DNA of 64,000 bases from NCBI RefSeq assembly GCF_014284275.1, contig NZ_JACOFU010000005.1, positions 350,445-414,444 of the forward strand, read 5' to 3'. Below are positions 52,348 to 59,930 of the stretch, one piece after another. How positions within the stretch are numbered: position 1 is the stretch's first letter; the number at the start of each line of letters is the position of its first letter. Under the pieces are notes generated by a model that worked only from the letters and a program-made list of their open reading frames with translations, was not told the DNA's origin and did not search any database. Source of the DNA: Affinundibacterium amnicola (GTDB lineage Bacteria; Pseudomonadota; Gammaproteobacteria; Burkholderiales; Burkholderiaceae_D). A program made the position numbers and the translations under genes.

Positions 52348-53871
52348 TTACGATTTTTGCATTTGCTGCTGGAAGGTAATCTCAATGAACTCAGCAGGGC
52401 GGCTGAGTGCAACCAAAATCGTCACACGTAAGATGCCCTCTAAAATATCTTCGGAAGTCATGGTCTCGCCCAAGCCGACATGCACGCTGAACGCATCTTC
52501 AGGGCTGGCGCCCGCTAAACCACCACGTTTCCAGATACCAGTCAGGAAGTTACTTGCCATGCTCTTGATGGTGACCCAAGTTCCGCTGACATTTGGCTCA
52601 AACACATACGCCTTTGTTGCCAGACGCAAAGATTCTTCCAACATGATCATGGTGCGACGCACGTTGATGTAACGCCAATCCAGACTATTGCCGTCCAGAG
52701 TACGAGCACCCCAAACCAAAGTGCCTTCACCGATGAAGCTGCGAATCGCATTGATTGATTTACCTGCGGTCGTCACATTCAAATCTTCTTGCTCATCGTG
52801 GGTGATATTCACGGCTGGTGAAATGACCGATGCCAAACTCACATTCGCTGGTGCTTTCCAAACGCCACGATTGTTGTCGACCATGGTGTAAACACCTGCC
52901 ATTGCGGCGGCTGGTGGCAATAGATTGAGCTTTTGTTTGATCGCCAGCAAAATGTTTGCATAAGTTGGGCTGACAGAGAACAAGATTTTATGCAGCTCAT
53001 CATCCGACAAATAGGTTTTTGCATTTGGATCGCGTGCTGCGTCACCAACTTGACTCAAGATATTCTTCAGATCATCTGGCGCCTTGTCACCACCAGCTTC
53101 TGCTAATAGCAGTTCTTTCAATTGCGCCAGATCGCTAAAACTGGTGAAGTCCAGATCCGTCGTTGCAATAATCGACGTATTCAACCATGGGTAATAGGCG
53201 GCTGCGTAATTGAGATAGCTAGTGCCGAGATCACCACGGAAAGTAACGATCACATCTTCTGGTGGATCTTTGCGGTCTTTGTAACCATTGTGCACATCCA
53301 GAATGGCGAAACGATTCTTCTGTGTGCCGCAGTGTTTCAGGCTATATTGCTGAATCGCGATACAGTCACCTTCTTCTAAGGCCACCGCATCAGGAATCAC
53401 TACCATCGTTGGTTCTTGCTCTTTCAAGAGCAAGTCAACGCCAAGTTGCAATTCACTTTTCTTGATGCCCTCATCGGTGTAACCACCAATTGAAACGATG
53501 TAGCAAGGGCCACCGCCGTTTTGAAAGAATAACTGCATGCTGCGGAATAAGTAGAAACGCTGTGTGTCTGATTTTCCACCTTTGCGTTTCACAACATATT
53601 CTTTGCCAGCACTTTTGAAATTGCTGACGGCATCATCAGCAGACTTTTCCGCGATGTCAAATTGATCGTCTGGCGCTCCACCGAAGTAGTTCTGAAATTC
53701 CGACATCGATGTAATGCGCCAAGGTTTATTCGAAAGGGAAGTGCCCTTGTTATCTGCGAATTTGGTGTAACCGATAAATGCCGGCACTGCCGTCGCCACT
53801 TCTACGACAGAGTTGGGAAAGGCATTTTTTTCAATGATATAGACACCAGGTGTTTTAAACGCGCCAGCCAT
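52348..53871 (-). CDS. eCIS contractile sheath protein (Afp2-4-like)
   Basis: 507-aa tail sheath protein. The N-terminus PGVYIIEKNAFPNSVVEVATAVPAFIGYT is the conserved beginning with the strand that hooks neighbouring subunits. The middle carries IVSIGGYTDEGIKKSELQLG and the C-terminal half ends with YINVRRTMIMLEESLRLATKAYVFEPN and VGLGETMTSEDILEGILRVTILVALSRPAEFIEI, which make the contractile core and the second hook. Only one sheath gene is present, unlike the three in Afp, so the sheath is probably made of a single subunit. The initiator lies 17 bases downstream of the previous gene. Confidence 0.95.
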   Translation of the reverse strand: MAGAFKTPGVYIIEKNAFPNSVVEVATAVPAFIGYTKFADNKGTSLSNKPWRITSMSEFQNYFGGAPDDQFDIAEKSADDAVSNFKSAGKEYVVKRKGGKSDTQRFYLFRSMQLFFQNGGGPCYIVSIGGYTDEGIKKSELQLGVDLLLKEQEPTMVVIPDAVALEEGDCIAIQQYSLKHCGTQKNRFAILDVHNGYKDRKDPPEDVIVTFRGDLGTSYLNYAAAYYPWLNTSIIATTDLDFTSFSDLAQLKELLLAEAGGDKAPDDLKNILSQVGDAARDPNAKTYLSDDELHKILFSVSPTYANILLAIKQKLNLLPPAAAMAGVYTMVDNNRGVWKAPANVSLASVISPAVNITHDEQEDLNVTTAGKSINAIRSFIGEGTLVWGARTLDGNSLDWRYINVRRTMIMLEESLRLATKAYVFEPNVSGTWVTIKSMASNFLTGIWKRGGLAGASPEDAFSVHVGLGETMTSEDILEGILRVTILVALSRPAEFIEITFQQQMQKS

Positions 53872-53888
53872 ATGTGTTCCTTTGAAAA

Positions 53889-54707
53889 TTATTGATGAAT
53901 GTAAATTTCCGCAACGACCAGTGTCTGCCCGCCCGGAACTCTTTCTTTGCCAATTTGATGGATACTGGCGTTTGGCATTCGCCGCATTAACACTCGACCA
54001 TTGGCACCCTCTTCACGCAGCTGAAAGCGTTGTGTTGGTATGCTTCTCATCGGAATTGGCATTGTCGAAAGAAAGGCTAATCCCGTACTGTTTACTACTG
54101 CTGACGAGCGTTGAAATGACAGCCCGTCGTCCTTACTTTCACTATCTAAATCGATAATCTGTAAAGATTTTCTTGCCGCAGCACCAGTAAAAAAATATTT
54201 CCAGTGCAGCGCTTTTGCTTTTAATAAAATTTCATACTGCGTCATGCCTTGGTCTAAGGCATGCTGTAGTCGCAAACTAAATTGCAACGGAGTCCGCTGC
54301 CAAGCAAAATTATTCGTTTCTACTTCGTCAGCGAGCTGTGTTGTTGCTGACAATTGCAAAGAGCCTGCATTTTCAAACTGGATTGGTTTATCCATATTCC
54401 AATCGGTGTAAGAGTTAAACGCAGGATCACTTGCCGTCACTAAAAAACGTAAATCCAGATAGCCAGTTGGTTTAGCAAGCGGAGGTGCCGTTCCATCTTC
54501 CGGATTTATTTGCTGTTGTTGCTCTCGTTGCTCTTGCCAAATTTCAAAACCAGCATCACCTCGTCTTAGCAGCAAATTCTCTTGTTGCATTGTGATGGCG
54601 CTGTTGGCATCGGGCGTGAAATGTAAGCCCATTCTGCCAGCGGTCGCATCGCCTTCATAGAACTCGTGTCTGACTTGTAATGCGAACATAGGCAAATAGC
54701 GTGCCAT
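53889..54707 (-). CDS. Conserved-looking eCIS-operon protein of unknown function
   Basis: 272-aa protein not recognised as a named family. Opens MARYLPMFALQVRHEFYEG; a Q-rich loop (QEQREQQQQINPED) and many strand-like segments follow (YLDLRFLVTASDPAF, LQFSLRLQHALDQGMTQYEILLKAKAL), ending in VVAEIYIHQ. No signal peptide or membrane segment is seen. It sits between the cap gene (9 bases away) and the sheath gene, so it may be a structural or capping part. I chose the ATG at 54707; a longer frame from 54845 would overlap most of the cap gene's end. Confidence 0.7.
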   Translation of the reverse strand: MARYLPMFALQVRHEFYEGDATAGRMGLHFTPDANSAITMQQENLLLRRGDAGFEIWQEQREQQQQINPEDGTAPPLAKPTGYLDLRFLVTASDPAFNSYTDWNMDKPIQFENAGSLQLSATTQLADEVETNNFAWQRTPLQFSLRLQHALDQGMTQYEILLKAKALHWKYFFTGAAARKSLQIIDLDSESKDDGLSFQRSSAVVNSTGLAFLSTMPIPMRSIPTQRFQLREEGANGRVLMRRMPNASIHQIGKERVPGGQTLVVAEIYIHQ

Positions 54708-54715
54708 CACCGATC

Positions 54716-55288
54716 CTAGCGAAGAAAGTTTTGATTTGGGTCGGTAATCATCGGCACCTGACCAATAATTGCACCAGCATCGACGGTGATCATGCGTACT
54801 TTGTAAAACGCCGATGGTAAATAACGACCACCCATCAAGCTCCATAAATTGTTCAAATCAGGAATTTTTAAATTTTCCATATCTAAAATCAGTTTCTCAA
54901 TTCTGCTATCTAGACCTGGACTGTTTTGCCGGTCAAATACGGCTTGCTGCTGAAAAAAACTAATAGCTTGCGAAATGGTTTTTAGCGCTTCCGCATAATT
55001 ACCTGCACCAAAATTGGCAGACATCATCAAATACAAATTCAGATACAAAGGGCTACTGTGTACCGGCAGTCTGTCATTGCCGCGATGAGCTTGGTGAGGG
55101 CGATATGGCAAGCTATCTTTTTCGATATTGACCAGCGTCAGCACTAGCTTGTTATTCGCGTTCGCAGCAACCGAGCCATCCAGTTCAACCAAGTTAGAGA
55201 CCACAACAACATCTTCAAGCAATTGAAAATTGTTTTTGAACTGTTGGTTTAACTGGTTTGCCAGATGCGTAATAGCTGCGTTGATCAT
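54716..55288 (-). CDS. eCIS cap/terminator protein (DUF4255, Afp16-like)
   Basis: 190-aa protein with the Pvc16_N (DUF4255) plan: MINAAITHLANQLNQQF at the start, VELDGSVAANANNKLVLTLVNIE, LYLNLYLMMSANFGAGNYAEALKTISQAISFFQQ in the centre, and the diagnostic LNNLWSLMGGRYLPSAFYKVRMI. In Afp this protein ends tube and sheath growth. It is the first gene of the operon here, where in afp it is the last. No strong ribosome site is seen at the ATG. Confidence 0.92.
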   Translation of the reverse strand: MINAAITHLANQLNQQFKNNFQLLEDVVVVSNLVELDGSVAANANNKLVLTLVNIEKDSLPYRPHQAHRGNDRLPVHSSPLYLNLYLMMSANFGAGNYAEALKTISQAISFFQQQAVFDRQNSPGLDSRIEKLILDMENLKIPDLNNLWSLMGGRYLPSAFYKVRMITVDAGAIIGQVPMITDPNQNFLR

Positions 55289-56017
55289 GATTTAACAGGT
55301 GTCGGCCAATATCTTCTTGCATATCGTGGTGTATTCGGATCACTGAACAATGAATACCAGTTCAATAATTATTATTTTTATTGACTAGGCATAAACTATT
55401 GAAAAAGATGTTTACTAGATTAGCATGTGAATTATTGTTTCTACAAACTTGTTTCTGATCAAAGAACAACAGCTTAGATATTGTTTTTTGATTGACTTTT
55501 TCCGAAAGCCAATGAAAAAAGCAAGAGATGTGCATTAAATTGACTTAACAATCGCAAAGATAGTTAGAAAAGTCGTCCTCATCTATCTGCCGTTCCATGG
55601 CTGAGTGTTACGTGTAAATATTTTGGCTATACATGTAACTTTACTTTTACCTAAATTCTTTTTGAAATCGCCTCTCATTAGGGAATCGCTCATCAGGGGA
55701 AATCATTGCTTGCTATGGATTTATTTCTGTTGCTGGACTGCATTTTTTAGTACCACTTTAGGTTCTCATAAAGTGTTTGGTGAATTAAGCAGTGCAAAAC
55801 TTGTGCCAATTCGCAGTGTGTTGCCGTAGCCTTGTTGGCTGCGCTATTCGTCATCAAAGTTATCGGGATTGAGCCTAAGTTGAATCTGCATTAATAGCAG
55901 TCGAATTGCAGTCGAACTGAGCCAAGTTCGCACAAACCTGAATAAGGCTGGCCTTTCTTTTTCTGCTCTCAAAGCCAAAAGAGTACAATGACGCCTTAAT
56001 AGCAATTGGTCGTCTTC
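55289..56017. other. AT-rich intergenic gap upstream of the eCIS operon
   Basis: 729 bases with no supported gene. It must hold the eCIS operon promoter (minus) and any rep promoter (plus). No sigma-70 pair was convincing on the minus strand. A 74-aa frame at 55605-55829 and a 120-aa frame at 55844-56206 look spurious. Near 55893-55915 a short direct repeat GCAGTCGAA occurs twice. Confidence 0.45.
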
Positions 56018-58048
56018 ATGTCTCACGGTCTCAATCAACCCCAACGCGATGCAGTTAATTATATGGATGGCCCATGCCTGGTTCTGGCAGGTGCGGGCTC
56101 GGGTAAGACGCGAGTCATTACCCAAAAGATCGCGAATCTGATTGAAATTCATGGCTACGATGCCAAGCATATTGCAGCGCTGACTTTTACCAATAAAGCT
56201 GCGCACGAAATGCAGGAACGTATTGCCAAGCTCTTAAAAGAACCCAAGCAAGCCAAGCACATTACGGTTTCTACCTTTCACTCACTGGGCGTCAAAATTC
56301 TCCGACAAGAAGCGCGTGCGCTCGGTTTGAAAGATCGCTTTTCCATCATGGATAGTGATGATTGTTTTTCGCTGGTCCAAGATTTGGCGATCACCACCGA
56401 TAAGCAATTGATTCGCCGGATTCAAACCGCAATGTCTTTGTGGAAGAACGGTTTAGTCAGTCCTGAACAAGCTTTAGCCAAGGCGCAAGATGAAGACGAA
56501 GCACAGGCTGCGCGTATTTATGCCAGTTATGTCGCGACCTTATCGGCATATCAAGCTGTCGATTTTGATGACTTGATTCGCTTGCCAGTGGAATTGTTCC
56601 GTCACAACGAAGAAGTGCGCGACAAGTGGCAGCGTCGTTTGCGCTATTTATTGGTCGATGAATATCAAGACACGAATACCTGTCAGTATGAATTAGTGAA
56701 ATTGCTGGTCTCTGGCATCGGTAAAAAACCGATGTTCACCGCGGTGGGTGATGATGACCAAGCGATTTACGCTTGGCGCGGGGCGACGATAGAAAACCTC
56801 ACGACTTTGCAAGTCGATTTTCCGAATTTACGCATCATTAAACTAGAACAAAACTATCGTTCTAGTACCCGCATTCTGCAAGCGGCTAATTCGGTGATTG
56901 GTAATAATCCTAAGTTGTTTGATAAAGCGCTCTGGTCTGAGCACGGCTTGGGTGATCCGGTCAAAGTCATGGGCATGCAAGACGATGAGCAAGAAGCTGC
57001 ACAAATCGCGATCATGATTTCTGCGCATCGTTTTGAACGGCGTGCTGCGTGGGCAGATTATGCGATTCTTTATCGCGGCAATCATCAAGCCCGCGTGATT
57101 GAGCAAGCACTGCGCAAAGAAAGAATTCCCTATACGATCTCTGGTGGTCAGAGTTTTTTCGATAAAGCAGAAATCAAAGACATCATCGCGTATTTGCGTT
57201 TGATTGCAAATGAAGAAGATGATCCAGCGTTTATTCGGGCGATTACCACACCACGTCGTGGCGTCGGTCAAGCAACCTTGGAAGCTTTAGGCTCATTTGC
57301 TGGTCAATGGCAATGCTCATTGTTTGAAGCCGTGTTTAAAGGTGGCATCGAAGCATTGCTTACTGAGCGTCAGTTAAGACCTCTACGTGACTTTTGCACC
57401 TTCATCAATAATGTCGAGGCGCATGCGCATCGAGAAGGACATGCCGAGCAATTACTCGATGATTTGATGAAAGAAATTAATTACGAATACTATTTGTATG
57501 ACAATTTCGAGGATCGCGCAGCACAATCAAAATGGCAAAACGTACTCGACTTCACGCAGTGGCTCAAACAAAAAGGTAACGGTGGCAAAGATGGTACCGA
57601 GGATCATCGCAGCCTGTTAGATTTGACTCAGATGGTGGCGCTGATGAGCATGATGGAAGGTAAGGATGAAGACCCAGATGCAGTGCGCATGTCCACCTTG
57701 CACGCATCTAAAGGATTGGAATATCCGCATGTCTTTTTGGTCGGCGTGGAAGAGGGTATTTTGCCGCATAAAGGTGACCCAGATGCACCGGTTGAAACGA
57801 TTGCTGCGCGTATCGAAGAAGAGCGCCGTCTGATGTATGTGGGCATAACGCGTGCGCAACGCAGCTTGCATATTACTTGGTGTAAGAAACGTAAACGTGC
57901 AGGAGAATCCGTGCATTGTGATCCTTCGCGCTTTATCAAAGAAATGAAATTGGATGAAGGTGATGCTGTGCCGACTGACGATGAAATCATCACGCCACAA
58001 AACCGCTTGGCAAATCTCAAGGCTTTACTCAGTCGTCCAAAAGAATAA
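56018..58048 (+). CDS. rep: ATP-dependent DNA helicase Rep
   Basis: 676-aa superfamily 1 helicase that removes proteins from DNA ahead of replication forks. The start LNQPQRDAVNYMDGPCLVLA leads to Walker A AGSGKT at residues 26-31; TFHSLGVKILRQEARALGL is the Rep-type motif Ia region; VDEYQDTN, GDDDQAIYAWRGA, LEQNYRS and late MSTLHASKGLEYPHVFLVG complete the motif set. The ATG at 56018 is chosen; a TTG at 56006 is in frame. No strong ribosome site is seen. Distinguished from UvrD (uvrD fragment at the left edge) by EYQDTNTCQYELVKLL and the VDF-DDLIRLP segment. Confidence 0.95.
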   Translation: MSHGLNQPQRDAVNYMDGPCLVLAGAGSGKTRVITQKIANLIEIHGYDAKHIAALTFTNKAAHEMQERIAKLLKEPKQAKHITVSTFHSLGVKILRQEARALGLKDRFSIMDSDDCFSLVQDLAITTDKQLIRRIQTAMSLWKNGLVSPEQALAKAQDEDEAQAARIYASYVATLSAYQAVDFDDLIRLPVELFRHNEEVRDKWQRRLRYLLVDEYQDTNTCQYELVKLLVSGIGKKPMFTAVGDDDQAIYAWRGATIENLTTLQVDFPNLRIIKLEQNYRSSTRILQAANSVIGNNPKLFDKALWSEHGLGDPVKVMGMQDDEQEAAQIAIMISAHRFERRAAWADYAILYRGNHQARVIEQALRKERIPYTISGGQSFFDKAEIKDIIAYLRLIANEEDDPAFIRAITTPRRGVGQATLEALGSFAGQWQCSLFEAVFKGGIEALLTERQLRPLRDFCTFINNVEAHAHREGHAEQLLDDLMKEINYEYYLYDNFEDRAAQSKWQNVLDFTQWLKQKGNGGKDGTEDHRSLLDLTQMVALMSMMEGKDEDPDAVRMSTLHASKGLEYPHVFLVGVEEGILPHKGDPDAPVETIAARIEEERRLMYVGITRAQRSLHITWCKKRKRAGESVHCDPSRFIKEMKLDEGDAVPTDDEIITPQNRLANLKALLSRPKE

Positions 58049-58088
58049 TTCTTAGCGCTCACAGAAATCTAAAAAATAGCCACTTTAG

Positions 58089-58106
58089 TTAGGTCAACAC
58101 GCCCTA
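58089..58106 (+). repeat. Dispersed repeat B, copy 2
   Basis: TTAGGTCAACACGCCCTA, identical to 6662-6679. It lies 41 bases behind the rep stop codon. Here the hairpin partner seen in copy 1 is absent. Confidence 0.6.
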
Positions 58107-58191
58107 ATCGCCTCGGCACATTTACCGCAAGATTTGTCAAATCACTCCGTGCTATTGTTCTCGTCATTGAAGATTCATTGACGGGAACAAA

Positions 58192-59073
58192 ATGACAGCA
58201 GAACTCTCCGCCATCAGCGCCCATCGCGCCAGTTATGAACGCCGCTTCCAACGTGTGATTGATTACGTGCACGAAAATTTGGAGCGCGAATTAGATCTGA
58301 TGCAATTGGCGGAAATTGCCTACATGTCGCCGTATCACTGGCATCGCATTTATCAATCGTTTTACGGTGAAAGTTTAGCGGCAACTGTGAAGCGTTTGCG
58401 TTTGCAACGTGCCGCTGGTTTGCTTGCTAAAACAGAGCAATCAATAGATCTCATTGCCCGCGCCTGCGGCTATCCTAATCTGCAATCATTCACGCGGATT
58501 TTTTCCAATGTGTATGGCATGCCACCCGCAAAATATCGCAAGCAGGGCAGTCACACACAATTTTCTTCTCCACCAAGCTTAAGGAGTCATACGATGTTTA
58601 CTGTAGTTATAAAAGATACCGATGCCATGCATTTATTGGGCCTGCCACACCAAGGCGACTACATGGGAATTGGACAAGCATTCGATCAGTTACAAGGAGT
58701 CGCCGCCAGTCGTCAGTTGTTTGGCCCAAATAGTAGATCGATAGGGATTTATTGGGATGATCCATCCTCGGTAGAGGAAGCGCAGCTGCGTTCTTGTGCT
58801 TGTTTGGTGGTCAGCGCAGAGCAACAAGCGAATCAAGCTAAAGCACCACTACAAGCCTATGATATCGCTGCTGCTAAATGTGCGGTCTTGCAATACCAAG
58901 GCCCTTATTCGGACATGCATGCCGCGTATGAATGGTTGTTCGGCGTGTGGCTACCAGCATCGGGTTTTGAGGCGGCTGATGTGGCGGTGTATGAAGAATA
59001 TTTGAACGATCCGCGTGAAACTTCACCACTTGATTTGCGAACGGATATTTATCTGACTTTGCGTGCAGCTTGA
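58192..59073 (+). CDS. AraC family regulator with GyrI-like effector domain
   Basis: 293-aa regulator. The N-terminal 110 residues are two AraC helix-turn-helix motifs (LDLMQLAEIAYMSPYHWHRIY and SIDLIARACGYPNLQSFTRIF). The C-terminal 150 residues are a GyrI-like/effector-binding domain (FTVVIKDTDAMHLLGLPHQGDYMGIG, ending DLRTDIYLTLRAA), as in Rob and similar regulators. Likely responds to small amphipathic compounds. Stands alone. Confidence 0.9.
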   Translation: MTAELSAISAHRASYERRFQRVIDYVHENLERELDLMQLAEIAYMSPYHWHRIYQSFYGESLAATVKRLRLQRAAGLLAKTEQSIDLIARACGYPNLQSFTRIFSNVYGMPPAKYRKQGSHTQFSSPPSLRSHTMFTVVIKDTDAMHLLGLPHQGDYMGIGQAFDQLQGVAASRQLFGPNSRSIGIYWDDPSSVEEAQLRSCACLVVSAEQQANQAKAPLQAYDIAAAKCAVLQYQGPYSDMHAAYEWLFGVWLPASGFEAADVAVYEEYLNDPRETSPLDLRTDIYLTLRAA

Positions 59074-59132
59074 GTTCAAATTGATCGCATGAAATGATGT
59101 TCAGATTGATTGAACCACTTTCGTGACGACGA

Positions 59133-59165
59133 AAAAAAGCGTAGATCGTGTGATCTACGCTTTTG
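59133..59165. terminator. Terminator between araC-type gene and pilin
   Basis: AAAAGCGTAGATC (59136-59148) pairs with GATCTACGCTTTT (59153-59165) over a GTGT loop. The A-run from 59133 gives the T-tract for the minus-strand pilin gene; the plus-strand gene gets only four T. Confidence 0.9.
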
Positions 59166-59185
59166 GATTAGTTGCTGCTATCCGT

Positions 59186-59644
59186 TTAGCAAGCGGTTGT
59201 AGTCGCTACAATCGTTGGTGCGGCTCCTACTGCAGCTTCAGTGTAAACTACCGAGCATGTGCCAGCGGACTTTGCTGCCGCACTTGCGCTAACTGGTGAA
59301 ATCGTTGTTGCAGTCGCAGTAGATGTCATTGTGTAGTCTGCTGCGGTGATGCCAGCTCCAGCAGCTATAGTTGCTGCGCTTGGATATCCATTAACTACAG
59401 ATACTGAAACACCTTCTAAGCTTACGGTCGCAGGTGCTGGACTTCTAACCAAGAAAGTCCCATGAACCATCGCAGAAGTCGCGGACAAAGAGCCACGAGC
59501 TGCATTAACACTAGCTGTGCGAGCATCTGCACCCAAATCTGCAAAACGCGGAATTGCCGTTGCCGCCAAAATACCCAAAATCACGATCACCACGATCAAT
59601 TCAATCAAAGTGAAACCCGCTTGTTGTGTAGTAGTTTTTTTCAT
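59186..59644 (-). CDS. Type IV pilin-like protein
   Basis: 152-aa prepilin. A short leader MKKTTTQQAG is cut after Gly10 by the prepilin peptidase to expose FTLIELIVVIVILGILAATA, with Glu5 kept. The rest is rich in Ala, Thr and Ser; two cysteines near the end (GTCSVV and the final TTAC) can form the usual disulfide loop. It resembles MshA/PilE-like single pilins. No other pilus genes are adjacent. The ATG at 59644 is chosen; the ATG 3 bases upstream fits the GGAG just as well. Confidence 0.88.
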   Translation of the reverse strand: MKKTTTQQAGFTLIELIVVIVILGILAATAIPRFADLGADARTASVNAARGSLSATSAMVHGTFLVRSPAPATVSLEGVSVSVVNGYPSAATIAAGAGITAADYTMTSTATATTISPVSASAAAKSAGTCSVVYTEAAVGAAPTIVATTTAC

Positions 59645-59930
59645 CATATTCTCCAAGTTCATCCGCGAATTCATTTTGTTTCGCAATAATGATGTTACGA
59701 CAGTTTATTGAAAAAATTAATTTTTCAAAGGAAATGTTTGCTCTAAATTAGCTTCCGTCACAGTTTATGACAATTGATTGCCGTTAGCGTGCATTGCTTT
59801 AGAGCATTTTCTTCATTATCTACCGATTTTCAGTGAAAACTCAACTAAAACGCATCAAAGTTAATTAATTTATCATCTGAAACGCACAGATTGGTCTTTT
59901 CAGGCAGTCATTGTGGTTTGATGACCGATT

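Noticed and set aside
29167..55288. Type VI secretion system
   Set aside because: VgrG, PAAR, tube and sheath parts could suggest T6SS, but TssJLM, ClpV and TssK are absent, while DUF4255, LysM adaptor, CIS_TMP and the AAA+ ATPase define an eCIS.
29167..55288. Contractile prophage or R-type pyocin
   Set aside because: No integrase, terminase, capsid, portal, lysis or phage regulator genes; the gene set is eCIS-specific.
55605..55829. 74-aa open frame in the gap before the eCIS operon
   Set aside because: No ribosome site, starts at a TTG, composition like random AT-rich DNA.
55893..55915. Short direct repeat GCAGTCGAA as a CRISPR or iteron
   Set aside because: Only two copies, adjacent, no spacer pattern.
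55844..56206. 120-aa minus-strand frame overlapping the start of rep
   Set aside because: Antisense to conserved rep codons; a shadow of the real gene.
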